Positions 44,374-56,998 of a DNA stretch of 64,000 bases are shown here, in pieces. A model generated the notes under the pieces. The model was given only the letters and a program-made list of their open reading frames with translations. It was not told where the DNA came from and did no database searches. Each line of letters begins with the position of its first letter. Position 1 is the first letter of the stretch. The position numbers and the translations under genes were made by a program. Source of the DNA: Diphasiastrum complanatum (taxonomy: Eukaryota; Streptophyta; Lycopodiopsida; Lycopodiales; Lycopodiaceae); NCBI GenBank assembly GCA_029204225.1, contig CM055092.1, positions 42,170,904-42,234,903 on the forward strand, written 5' to 3'.

Positions 44374-45012
44374 ATGAAAGGCATTCCACCTGAAATCGCA
44401 GCCCATACTATACCTTTAGAAGACAACGCTAAGCCTATTATGGCTAAACCATATAGATGTAACCATGTCTATCGCGAGAGAATCAATGAGAATATTAAGA
44501 AATTGTTGGATGTTGGTTTCATGTATGAAGTCCAACATACTAGTTGGGTATCACCCATTGTGGTTGTACCCAAGAAGAACGGCAAACTTCGTATTTGTGT
44601 TGATCTAAAATACCTTAATGCGGGTACAAAAAAAGACCATATTTTCTTGTCTTTAATGACCCAAATCTTAGAGGAAATGGCAGGAGCTGAAGCTTTCAGT
44701 TTCTTGGACGGATTCAACGGTTATTTTCTTGTTCAAATAGCCCCTGAAGATAAACATAAAATGGCCTTTGCAACAGAAAATGGGATTTATGCTTACAATG
44801 TCATGCCTTTTGTCCTGTGTCATGCCCCTTCTACCTTTCAACGTGTCATGCAAAGGGCGTTTCAGGATTTGTTACATCGGATTGTCGAGATTTATCTCGA
44901 CGATCTGGGTGTACATTCCTCAGCGGCTACGCACCTTGACGCACTGGAGAAAATCTTCATTCGTTGTCATAGATTTGAAATTTCACAAAACCCTGATAAG
45001 TGTCAGATCTAG
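44374..45012 (+). pseudogene. Ty3/gypsy reverse transcriptase (G2)
   Basis: A plus-strand ORF with most RT blocks: AKPIMAKPYRCNHVYRERI, SWVSPIVVVPKKNGKLRICVD, FSFLDGFNGYFLVQI, PFVLCHAPSTFQRVMQ and the catalytic box IYLDDLGVH. The usual second block FMPFGLCNAP reads VMPFVLCHAP. A stop at 45010-45012 splits it from the connection and RNase H. The best preserved gypsy domain in the window, and a relative of G1. Confidence 0.9.
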
Positions 45013-45048
45013 GTCACCCATGGAGTAGTACTCGAACATATAATCTCA

Positions 45049-45621
45049 ATGGACGGTATTTCTACCAACCTTTCAAAAATCAAGGTTATAGTTGAAATGC
45101 CCTTACCTGCAACGGTAAAGGAGGTTTATGTATTCCTAGGTCACATTAATTATTATCGCATCTTTATACTCGATTATATCGGCAAGGCACGTCTCGTTTA
45201 TTTAGTTGTGGTAGATCCTAGATGGACCGAAGAACGCATTAGAGCTTTTGAGGAGTTAAAGATAGCTCTTACAACAGCACCCATACTTCGTTCACCAGAC
45301 TACATGAAAGAGTTCCATGTGCATACAGATGCAAGTAAGTATGCCATAGGGATTCTTCTTGCACAACTAGACGAGTATGACAAGGACTTTCCGATACGTT
45401 TCTTGAGTAGGCAACTAGTGTCTGCTGAAGTAAACTATACTACAACCGAAAGAGAAGCATTGGTTATGGTCTATGATGTTCAACAACTCAGACATTATTT
45501 ACTAGGCCAAACCTTTGCCTTCTATACCGACCATCAAGCCCTGTTATATATCGTTAACAAATCCTGTAAAACGGGCCGAATAGCTCGATGGTTATTAATA
45601 CTCGAGGAATTTAATTTTTGA
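45049..45621 (+). pseudogene. Ty3/gypsy RT connection and RNase H (G2)
   Basis: The frame carries VYVFLGHINYYRIFI, then FHVHTDASKYAIGILLAQ (RNase H first Asp), SRQLVSAEVNYTTTEREAL (Glu) and FAFYTDHQALLYIV (second Asp). Catalytic residues appear retained. It ends at a TGA before VVD, with the integrase N-terminus in another frame. Confidence 0.88.
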
Positions 45622-45653
45622 GTAGTTGATTAGAAAAAGACACCCAACATTTT

Positions 45654-46445
45654 ATGGTGGATCACCTTTCCCGACTCCCTAATGCTGAAAAAGCAACTGC
45701 ACCAGTCAACGATGATCTTCCTGATGCATGTCTTTTTCAGATTGATGCTACACCTTTATGGACTGAGGAGATCACTCAGTTCCTAACAACATGCCGACTT
45801 AAGAAAGGCCTAAATACAACCGCAAAAAAGAAATTTTTGCTTAAAGCAGCGCCCTTTCAGCTAATAGTAGGACAACTTTACAAAAGGGGCGTTGACAGTA
45901 TTATCCGACGATGCGCTTATGCATCTAAGATATGACCTATCATATCTCAGGCTCATGAAGGCATTGGCGGCGGACACTTATCTGCTGAAGCAACAACTAA
46001 GATTATCCTTCGACCAGGCTTGTGGTGGCCATCATTATTTAAAGATGCATTTGCTGTCATTAAAACATGTGATGTCTGCCAGCATGCAAAGAAAAATACA
46101 AAAACAGACTTCACACCCTTGACTCCCATTATAGAGGACGAAACCTTCCATAAATGGAAAATTGACTTTGTTGGGCCAATAAGCCCAGCAGCAAAACACA
46201 CCCAAGCTCGTTATATTCTAATAGCCACAGATTATGCCACTAAATGGGTTGAGGCTCGGGCAACAAAGGACTCCAATGCAAAGACTGTAGTAGGTTTTCT
46301 TTATGTAAATATTATTACACATTTTGGCTATCCTATTCAGCTAGTTAGTGATCGCGACATGCACTTTTTAAATGTTGTCATTGACAATTTGCTACACCAT
46401 TACCTTGTAGTTCACCCAAAGAGTACACCGTACTATCCTAGATGA
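45654..46445 (+). pseudogene. Ty3/gypsy integrase N-terminus and core (G2)
   Basis: ORF 45654-45935 begins VDHLSRLPN, typical of the RNase H-integrase join. After a frame break, 46020-46445 has the zinc-finger end CDVCQHAKKN, WKIDFVGPISPAAK, ILIATDYATKWVEA and LVSDRDMHFLN. It stops at a TGA right at TPYYPR, before NGQAES. Confidence 0.88.
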
Positions 46446-47048
46446 AATGGCCAGGCCGAATCAACTAACAAGATGATATGTAAGATATTGACAAAGATAG
46501 TTGAAACCAGTCACTCTGATTGGAAAATAAAACTCTTCTCAACCATCTGGGCTTACCGTACCACCCCGAAGAAAGCCACTAGGTGGGTTGCCCCATTTCA
46601 TCTAGTGTATGGTCAAGAGGCGGTAATGCTTGTAGAATTCTTAGTACCTTCTCTAAGAGTCATGGAAGCCTTTTCTACGGATCTCTGTGAGAAAGCTACA
46701 ATTAAACAACAAGTAAAGACTAGGATATTTACGTTAGCCCAATTATGTGAGACAAGACTCATATCTTACCATGCACAACTAGTTAACAAAAGATGCCAAA
46801 AGGCCTGGCATGACCATCACTTACACAACAAGGATTTACACTTAGGTGACCAGGTACTCCTTTATACATCTAAGAAGCACTCCGAAAAATTGAAATTCTG
46901 AAGTGAAGGACCTTATGTTATCAATAAAGTCTTTCCTAATGGTGCAGTCCAGCTGCAAACACTCGACGACATACTCCTAGACACTGTTGTCAACATTGGT
47001 CGTCTATGGCGGTATTACAAAGAGTTATTTTATGTTGACCCCATTTAA
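46446..47048 (+). pseudogene. Ty3/gypsy integrase C-terminus (G2)
   Basis: Continues NGQAESTNKMICKILTK, IWAYRTTPKKATRW and PFHLVYGQEAVMLVEF, then KAWHDHHLHNKDLHLGDQVL and a GPYVINKVFPNGAVQL tail. One TGA at about 46899 interrupts it. The reading ends at 47048. It matches the G3 relic closely. Confidence 0.85.
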
Positions 47049-47339
47049 CTTTATTCCGTGATATATATATATTTTACATTTTTTCTTGTTTTGTTATTGT
47101 CTTTTTGCATGTTTCTTTTTAGTACACTTTTTCTAATTTTATAATTCATGTCTACATTTATTTACTTGCGTGCATTTTCATTTTTTCTGTAAGTTTCTAT
47201 TTACCATACGTGTTATAAGTCAACAAATGCCAGACTCCATCATAAGGACAAGATTTGTCACACTTTAGGCCCATGAGCCACAGTCATATTTTTCCTCCTG
47301 GAGTTCTTCACTTGCATCACACAGCTCCATTCCTTCATA
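47049..47339 (+). other. AT-rich spacer after pol
   Basis: A T-rich stretch (ttttacattttttcttg) with no ORF. It may be the 3' non-coding part of G2. Confidence 0.5.
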
Positions 47340-48010
47340 GAGCACTACTGTCAGATCTCAACCGGAGTACTTCTGTCCGATCTCAACTGAAACACTTCAG
47401 TCAGATCTCGACCGGAGCACTTCACTCAGATCTCAATCGAAGCACTTATGTTAGATCTTGACTAAAGCACTTCTATCATATCTCAACCGGCAGAGCACTT
47501 CTGTCAGATCTCAACCAGAGCACTTCTGTCAAATCTCAACCGAAGCACTTCTGTTAGATCTCAACCGGAGCACTTCTGTCCGATCTCGACTGGAGCACTT
47601 CACTCAGATCTCGACTGGAACACTTCACTCAGATCTCAACTGAAGCACTTTACTCAGATCTCGACCGGAGCACCTCACTCAGATCTCAACCAGAGTACTT
47701 CACTCATATCTCGACTGGAGCAATTCATCAAAACCAGAGCACTTCACTCAGATCTCAACCTGAGCACTTCACTCAGATCTCAACAGGAGCACTATTGTCC
47801 GATCTCGATCAGAACACTTCACTCAGATCTCGATCGGATCACTTATGTCCGATCTCAACCAAAGCGATTCAATCACTTCTCGATCGAAGCCATCTACTTA
47901 GATCTCAACCGGAGCATTCCATTCGACCGAGTGCATCCCTTCAAATCTCAACCGAATGCATTCCATTAGATCTCGACCAGAGCCACTCATCAAGATCTCG
48001 ACCACTGATT
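47340..48010 (+). repeat. 25-bp minisatellite, downstream block
   Basis: About 27 tandem units of roughly 25 bp, consensus near agatctcgaccggagcactt plus cactc, each diverged by a few bases. ORFs across it are artefacts of the repeat. The same unit class lies at 36760-37170 on the other side of G2. Confidence 0.95.
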
Positions 48011-48014
48011 TTTT

Positions 48015-48866
48015 TTTTGAAATGTACTTCAAGAGCCATCACGTCAAATGTCGACTGTAGCAAGAAGACGACGACAATAAATATCTTGACAACGACGCCA
48101 TTCGCACCTCAGTGCAGTGCGAATTCTGGAGTATTACGCCAATTACCATGTCACTCCAAGGTCGTGCCAATTCATAGTTCCTCCTATCAAGAACTATATA
48201 TATGATATATATTTTGTCGCATCCAACTTGCATACATTCGGGTTTACAAGGACGCTCCAGAAGATTGAACAGATAGTTTATTTCAAGTATATCGATCCCT
48301 AAGTGGAGAAATAGAAGAATAAAGATGGGTACTGCATTGAGACAATCAATGATCAACACCTAGCAATGGCATGTGCGTACTTGATTAGGTACACACAATG
48401 ATTGAGAAGAAAGGTGCTGCGGATACCAATGTCTCTATTCCACATGATGGCATATCCACGACTACATGGCCAAAACCTTTACGATTGGGCACAGTTTGCT
48501 TCAAACTACCTTCATGACTGTATCAAGAACAAGCATCAGTTTACAGTGCTGGGATACCTGATGATGGATCTCACACTCAATCAGGTAAACAATGGTTCCT
48601 AGTTTCAACGACAACTACAAGAACCAGACAAAGCCTTGGACATCCCTATTGAGTCCAAAAAGTCCAAGCGTTCACGCACAAGGGCCACTTCACCATCAGG
48701 GCTTTCACCCAAAAGGACAAACACCAGTATTATTCCATTGATACACAAGCCACAAAGCTCTCAACCAGATCCAGACGCAGAACCATCATCGGCAGCTCAA
48801 CAGGCCGACACCTCTAAGGCCCAGTTGTCAGACACAAGGCAACAACGCATCCGCAGGAAGCTTTAG
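48015..48866 (+). pseudogene. Degenerate ORF, unknown
   Basis: A single plus-strand frame from about 48015 to 48866 with four or more stops (48300, 48312, 48399, 48600). Readable parts are RILEYYANYHVTPRSCQF, MAYPRLHGQNLYDWAQFASN and a basic Ser/Pro-rich C-terminus (KKSKRSRTRATSPSG). The persistence of one frame between stops suggests a once-coding gene. The family is not recognised; it may be an extra ORF of a gypsy element. Its end overlaps tail-to-tail with the minus-strand zinc-knuckle ORF. Confidence 0.35.
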
Positions 48867-49704
48867 GCCAAGAGAGTTTTCTTTTGTAGTACATTCGAGG
48901 TGGAAAGGTCACCCCAGGTGCATGTTTGTCTACATAGGCCAAATGCCTCCTTGCTATTTGTGAATTTATCATCAGGCAATCTTGGCATGGATGATTAACT
49001 CCGCATTGTGAACACGAGGGATCAAATTTTGACGGATCTCCTTGGTGTGGACAATCAGCAAGGCGGTATTTTCCTCCGCATCCATAGCACCTAACTGAGT
49101 GTAGTATGCCATCACCTCTAAATTGATAGGCATACACCGGTAATAGATTTCCCTTAGGATCTTCTACAAAATAGACTAGTAAGATGTTATGGTCCTCCAT
49201 TGAGTTCGGTGACATGAAAGAAGATATAACCAAAACTTTTGCCTTGCCACTAGTTGTTGAAGAAGCTCGTGATTTAGGTGGATCTATCTGACATCCATCT
49301 TTTGGATAAGCTTCTTGTTGGCTTGATTTAGCTTCTGACCATTGAACCGCTAGATCTTGTTGTCAACAAACTTGTTGCTCTATATTCAGTCCTTTTATTA
49401 AGCATGGATTCTTGATTGGACACTTGGTACTTGGATGATCTCCAAAGCATAAGGTACATTCGTCCTTTTCAAGAAAATTGACTATGCGAGCATAAGCTTG
49501 ATGACAGCCTGAACTTGAAGTGCAAGGTTCTTGGTCTTCCGCTGCACTTGATCTGCTTGACTTTGCTGCACTTTGTTGCCTCCCCCAGGTTCCCATTCTT
49601 GTTGGATCATCGTCCATTCTTGACCTTTGTTCCTCTGATTCCCCATCTGATGATTCATCAGAGCGATATGGAGAATCCCTCATCCCTTGTGAGATTTTCA
49701 TCAT
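48814..49704 (-). pseudogene. Zinc-knuckle ORF, one in-frame TGA
   Basis: ORFs 49363-49704 and 48814-49233 are one minus-strand frame of about 297 codons, interrupted only by a TGA at about 49363-49365. It has a Ser/Asp/Glu-rich N-terminus, then three Cys-His units of spacing CX2CX3HX4C: CTLCFGDHPSTKC, CYGCGGKYRLADC (His replaced by Tyr) and CSQCGVNHPCQDC. This spacing occurs in Gag knuckles of some plant gypsy elements, so a Gag-like RNA-binding role is the best guess. No other retroelement domain adjoins it. It is cut at its 5' side by E1b. Confidence 0.5.
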
Positions 49705-50184
49705 GGCAGCATCCTATCATTTGGATCAAAACAACTTGGAGGATGTGTATGTACTTTTCACACGTGTGAAACTGTACAACAACTTTCAATTCAGGTTACT
49801 TTGTGTTTGTTGGTCCCAAAATCACAATACTAGTTCATTTTTGGTGCTTTTGAAAGCATAGTATTGATCTAGATTCATTCTAGCTAATGCCTATGACCAA
49901 ATAGTGTTTTGGATCATTCATTTCTTTTTAGAGTCTAAGATCAGATCTTAGAGGTTGATTGTTTAGATCAGTAGTTGAAGTGAAACCTCTAAGAAAAGTG
50001 TAAAGCAATTTTTTTTGTGAGAGTGAAAGCTAGGAATTTTTGGTAAGATCTTTGAGTATCATTCAAGCTTGTGTGCTAGTTTGATAGAGACAAGCCTATA
50101 GGCATTCTAGTAAGCTTTAGGCCTTTTCATATATCTTTTAAAACTAAAAAATCTTTGTGATTTTTAAAAAGCATTCATTCTAAA

Positions 50185-50505
50185 ATGTCATACATGGGTG
50201 GATATTTGATGGAATCAAATGAGAGACTCACTTCCACAAATTATTCCATTTGGAAAGTGAGAATGGAATCACTCCTAGTGATCCATGATCTATATGACAT
50301 AGTTCAAGGAGTAGAGGAAGAGCCTCAAACTCCCCAAGAACAAGCCAAATACAAGAAGAGAGCAAGATTAGCTCTACATTGCATAAAGTTAAATGTATGC
50401 AATGACCTCTTGAAAGAGGTGTCTTCTTGTACCTCATCCAAAGAGGCTTGGGATTCATTAAAGAGCATTTATGAATCAACAATACTTCAAGAATCCTCAT
50501 GCTAA
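50185..50505 (+). pseudogene. E1b gag N-terminus
   Basis: MSYMGGYLMESNERL start. It carries exactly the same frameshift and ending (TILQESSC*) as E1 at 18486. Confidence 0.88.
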
Positions 50506-51221
50506 GAAATCAAGTTTTCCAAAGCATGAAAGGAAGTGGAGAGAGTGGACAAGAGTATGTCCTTAGGATCAAATCTCTTAACAAGGAGTTAAGTGCAATA
50601 GGAGAGCAGATCCAAGATTAAGAACTAGTAAAAATCATCTTGAATGGTCTAGGTGGCGAGTTCACCAACTTAGTCCAATCATTTGCCATTCAAGACTCTC
50701 TTCCATCCATTGAAAAGTTGCACAATGTTCTTGTAGCCGAGGAGAGTAGGCTTCTACACCTCAAGACAAGAATGGATAGCATGTCACTTAATGGAGGAGA
50801 GGGGAAAGCTAACTTTACATCTAAAAGCAAGAAGAAGCAAAATCCATTCAAGAAAAATCAAGGCAAGGAGGCCGAGATGAAGAATGGAGGATCTACCTCC
50901 AAAGGCAAAGTAAAGAACAAGGCAAAACTAAAGTGTTTCTTTTGTGGAAAGAAAAGACACTTTGCCTCAGAATGCTACTTGAAGAAGAATCAACAAGCCA
51001 AAGGAGATCAAGGAAACATTGCTCAAGAGGAAGAAGAAGAGGATGGATTCAACACATCCTTAATGGTTGCATCTACACCAACTTCAAGTCAAGACACATG
51101 GTGGATAGATAGTGGGGCTAGTCCCACATGTCCTTTAACAAGCATTATTTTTCTGCTCTTCTATCTTGTAATGACTCTAAGAAGTCAATATACACTGCTA
51201 GTGATCAAGCATGCAAGATAG
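50506..51221 (+). pseudogene. E1b gag C-terminus and protease start
   Basis: Frame LRNQVFQSMKGSGES continues to a TAA near 50620, then 50640-51221 has DSMSLNGGEGK and a zinc knuckle CFFCGKKRHFASEC (usual Gly before His is Arg). It frameshifts right after WWIDSGAS, where two bases are missing compared with E1. Confidence 0.88.
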
Positions 51222-51778
51222 ATGGCATAGGATCTATACCTCTTTGCTTAGGCACATCTAAAAGGATAGATCTAGATAATGTTTTGTATGTTCCTACCAT
51301 TTCAAGAAACTTGCTTAGTGTAGGAAAATTAATGGACAATGGACTAGATGTACATTTCAAGAATGGAGTTTGTTCCATCTTGAAAAATGATAAGTGCATA
51401 GCTAGTGGCATTAAGAAAGGTAGACTTTTCAAGTTGGATGCCAGTGTTGCAAGTGAAAGTGTGAACTTGGCTAGGGAGGATCTAACTCAAGTGGAGCTTT
51501 GGCATAAGAGATTAGGCCATCCTAATCTTCAATCTATGGAGTCAATGGCAAGCAAGGAACTAGCTCTCGGCCTACCAAGAGCTTTCAAGAAGTGTGGAAA
51601 GATGTGTGAGGCATGTGGCCTTGCAAAGACACACAAGTCTTCTTACAAGAGATCTTCATCAAGATCTCTCTCTCCCTTGGATCTCATACATTCTGATGTA
51701 CATAGTTTTTCAAATGCAAGTAATGGAGGTGCCTTGATGTATGTAACTTTTATAGATGATTGTACTAGATTCACATGA
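51128..51778 (+). pseudogene. E1b protease and integrase zinc finger/core start
   Basis: MSFNKHYFSALLSCND through LWHKRLGHPNLQSM, CEACGLAKTHK and HSDVHSF to FIDDCTRFT, where a one-base loss (E1 acatggatt, here acatgatt) causes a stop. Confidence 0.88.
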
Positions 51779-52555
51779 TTGAGTTACTATCAACGAAAAG
51801 TCTTGTTTATGAAGCTTTCATTAAGTTCAAGTCTCTAGTAGAGAAACAACTTAGTAATTCTATGAAAGCACTATGATGTGATAATGGAGGAGAGTACACC
51901 TCCAATAAAATGAAAGACTTTTGTGAGATCAATGGTATTAAGTTACAATACACTTGTTCCTACACCCCTCAACAACATGGGATGGCCGAGAGGAAAAATA
52001 GGAGTCTATGTGAGTGTGCAAAGTCTATGAGACTTGATGCATCACTTCCCATCTCATTTTGGGGAGAAGCCATAACATGTGCTAATTATTTGTGTAATAG
52101 ACTTCCTAGTAGTGCTATAGATGGGATCTCACCTTATCAAGCCTTGTTTGATAAGAAACCCAATGTAAAAGTTTTTAAGATCTTTGGATGTACTTGTTAT
52201 GTACACATTCCTTTGGAGACTAGAAGGAAAGAAGATGCTACCTCCTTCAAAGGAATCTTTGTTGGCTATGGAGAAAATAACAAGGGATATAGGATATATG
52301 ATACTGCATCCAAGAAAGTAAAGGTAAGCAACGATGTACTTTTTGATGAGTCACAATCTGCTAAGAGCTTGTCAAATGGATCTAACTCATTGTGCATTGA
52401 AGATCTTGACAAATTCGAGGAGGATTTTGACAAACCCGAGGAGGATCATGACAAACCCGAGGATGGAGATTTGGATTCGAGTCAAAAGGGGCCGAGCAGA
52501 TCATCAAGGAGCAAGGCCAAGCCCTCAAGGCTTACCTATGTGGACAAGGGAAAGT
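51779..52555 (+). pseudogene. E1b integrase C-terminal half and pre-RT
   Basis: Beyond two stops, ORF 51910-52557 carries TPQQHGMAERKNR (E1: QQNGVAERKNR), FKIFGCTCYVHIPLE and the acidic linker, ending at the SRLTYVDKGK motif just before the inverted LTR piece. RT and RNase H are absent. Confidence 0.88.
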
Positions 52556-52728
52556 GATAAATTTTACAGTTTTTAGGACAATAATGATTGTACTTTACAA
52601 TCATAGAGAGTTATTGGTTGCTTAATCAATGAATCTATCAAGTTCTACACATTACATCTTGATCTAGATTCACTACACTTGGATTTAAGCAAGAGCAATG
52701 GATCAACACATCATTTTTTAGTGAGAGA
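52556..52728 (-). repeat. Inverted E1-family LTR end fragment
   Basis: Reverse complement of the E1 LTR 3' end (17571 back to about 17400), starting TGATAAATTTTACAG. It abuts E1b pol on the left and H2 DNA on the right. Confidence 0.88.
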
Positions 52729-52752
52729 AGATGACACAAGCGGAGGAAAGAG

Positions 52753-53358
52753 TATGAAAAATTTCATATCATTTAGATCCAATCCACTCAGAAGATCTTT
52801 GGTTACAAAGAGAAATACACAAACAATCTCACCAATGTAGAAACATCAGCATCTACTTGAATGAAATGATAAAGTAGTGTTGCTATCCATACAAAACCAG
52901 CAAGCTACTATCTTTCACACGTGTGAAACCAAAAATAGCAATTATAGATCATTCTACACATATAATTGCAAGCAATCACAAGTATAGTGCACCAATGGAT
53001 AGTAGAACCCAAGAAAACCATGTATAAGCATGAAATGAGATAGATAAGAGATAATGTTACTCCCTCCATGAGTTACATACTTTTATAACAGGTCCAAACC
53101 TTATTTGTCACTTGGCTTTCCCACCAAAATGCTAACCCTACTATTTTTAGGTCTAGATTCAATGTACCCAAGATTCAAATTTGAATCTACTCAAACTCGC
53201 ATTCTAACTCTCCCAAACTTTCAAAAAGTGTTTATTCAAATGAAATTTAGACTAATGAACTTTGGAAAGTTATTCTCTAAGTCGAAAACAAGTTTGGCCT
53301 CAATATGCCAAATATGAAAATGTAGACAAATATGATCAAACTAGTTGAATCTTTCACA
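52753..53358 (-). repeat. H2 3' LTR (minus strand)
   Basis: About 606 bp, homologous to 11126-11906. On minus it starts TGTGAAAGATTCAACTAG after a polypurine tract (plus 53359-53370, ctccctcttcaa). A perfect TTCACACGTGTGAA is at 52914-52927; a TATA-like GTTATAAAAG (minus) is near 53087-53096. It lacks the long GA array of H1. Confidence 0.82.
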
Positions 53359-53602
53359 CTCCCTCTTCAACTAGTTTTATCATAGACTTTGATAGCACTC
53401 CAAGTGAAGTCCTATTCCTCATGAACGAGTCCTTTTCCAATGCTTTTGTAAAAATATCAGCTACACATTTCCTCGAGGACACATTTTGAAGCTCCACCTC
53501 CTTTGCAATGACTTGCTCCCTCACAAAATGTTGCAATATCACTTCAATGAGCCATGAAGAATCACATAGAATGTAAATGAGATGATTCCACCATGCTTCC
53601 AA
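53359..53602 (-). pseudogene. H2 copia RNase H C-terminal remnant
   Basis: Minus frame with HFVREQVIAKEVELQNV, CVADIFTKALEKDSF and SLGVLSKSMIKLVEEGV*, matching the end of E2 Gag-Pol, including a stop falling in the LTR start. It is fused upstream to the H-specific sequence. Confidence 0.85.
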
Positions 53603-53626
53603 CTCTAAACTCTCTAGAAAAATACA

Positions 53627-54079
53627 TCAAACAAACAATAAATGTGAATGATCAACATTTGCTTGCATGTCTCTTCTTTCTTTGTCCTTTGTTGCCATGT
53701 ATCCACCATGATACTCCATGAATGAGCTTCCATCTCCATCTTGCCACAAGATACCATCATACCTTGATGACTTGACCATGAATGAGTGACATAATGAACC
53801 TCCAATAGCTTCATTTCCATCAGCAAAACTAGCCAAGAATACTAGTACAAATCCAACATCAAAACAATGCTCACCAATGTAGCTAGTTTTACCATATCTT
53901 GACAATTTGCACACATCCACATGAAATTGCTCGAACATGAGATAAAACAAGTAAAGTAGACTTGAACAACACTTACTTGATGCTACTTTGAACTTACTTG
54001 AGTCTTCAATAAGCTGCAAAAATAGATCCATAACACCTTTGCCAATTACCTCTCCTTTGATGCTCTTGACTAGCTCCAA
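53627..54079 (-). CDS. H-family conserved ORF, unknown (copy 2)
   Basis: A 150-codon minus ORF homologous to 11919-12524 (HVDVCKLSRYGKTSYI, VFLASFADGNEAIGGSLC, HSFMVKSS, ILWQDGDGSSFMEY). Starting upstream with MELVKSIKGEVIGKGVMD, it joins the copia pre-RT relic. The match in an independent copy shows the segment is a stable component of family H. It has no recognisable domain, and translation is unproven. Confidence 0.45.
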   Translation of the reverse strand: MELVKSIKGEVIGKGVMDLFLQLIEDSSKFKVASSKCCSSLLYLFYLMFEQFHVDVCKLSRYGKTSYIGEHCFDVGFVLVFLASFADGNEAIGGSLCHSFMVKSSRYDGILWQDGDGSSFMEYHGGYMATKDKERRDMQANVDHSHLLFV

Positions 54080-54120
54080 ATTGCCACCTTCTCTTTTGAC
54101 TAGTTGAAGCCCTTCGAGAT

Positions 54121-54320
54121 CAACCTCTTGATCATCTATTTGATCATCAAAGTCTTTGAACAGACTTTGTTTTCCATATCCATTACTTGACTATACAGCA
54201 AGATAACATCCATCCACTTGCATAGCTCCACGTACACAAGAAGACCCTCCAAAAGATGTTCCACTCCTCATAAGAGCTTGTTACCCAAGATCCATTGTTT
54301 GGATCCACTCCTCTTCTTTC
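54121..54320 (-). pseudogene. H2 pre-RT relic, part 1
   Basis: Encodes EEEWIQTMD-like copia pre-RT sequence and H-specific DNA shared with 12600-12760. Its frame continues beyond the solo LTR at 54805-54872 (AFLTSLDEP). Confidence 0.7.
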
Positions 54321-54804
54321 TGTGAAGATTATTAAAATATTATCTTTCTATCTTGAGTTTGGGGCCATGTCCATGGTGATTTTCACTAAGTTTCATGTTG
54401 TACATAAAAGGTATGTGAATTGAGCACATAACCTTCTTGTATAGGTCGTATTTGAGTTAGATAGATACAAATTTGATGACATGCAGAAGTTTAGATAGCA
54501 TGCAATGTCATACTATATGCATGCAAGCCACATGCAATCAATGCATGCAACATGCAAAGTGGTTTCTGTGATCTACACATGTCTAGACAGTTTTATGAGT
54601 TGTCATGCAGTACATGCAACATCCATGCATGCAATTATTAGAATTATTTCTGACATTCAATTCTCATAGTGAGGAGTTAGATCTTTACATCAGATGTATG
54701 CCATTGTGCCCTTGTCATAGATTTCTCAAGTATACTGTTCTTCAACACCTCATTAAGATCCTATAGGGTGTGTGGTGAAGTTCACACGTGCTAAAAACTT
54801 CACA
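54321..54804 (+). mobile_element. Solo LTR, TSD CTTTC
   Basis: 484 bp beginning TGTGAAGATT and ending AACTTCACA. Flanks CTTTC at 54316-54320 and 54805-54809 match. Removing it plus one repeat rejoins the copia pre-RT reading of H2 in frame. Orientation is uncertain; a CATAAAAGG box near 54401 suggests plus. It holds TTCACACGTG at 54781-54790 and a CATGCA cluster at 54497-54640. Confidence 0.88.
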
Positions 54805-54872
54805 CTTTCCTTGCTTGATCTACACTTGTAGGCTCATCCAAAGAAGTTAGAAAAGCAACACAATTTCCAGAA

Positions 54873-56998
<2,126 letters not shown>

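Larger units (their letters stand above)
49716..52555 (+). mobile_element. E1b: truncated second copy of the E1 family
   Basis: Plus-strand copy, about 95% identical to E1 by eye. It starts inside the leader (E1 position 17691), so the 5' LTR and primer site are missing. It ends within the pre-RT region, where an inverted LTR fragment of the same family abuts. A perfect palindrome TTCACACGTGTGAA is at 49757-49770. No flanking duplication was found. Confidence 0.9.

Noticed and set aside
47340-48010. Regular 25-bp repeats resembling a CRISPR array
   Set aside because: Units are tandem with no unique spacers, diverge gradually, and sit in plant retroelement DNA.
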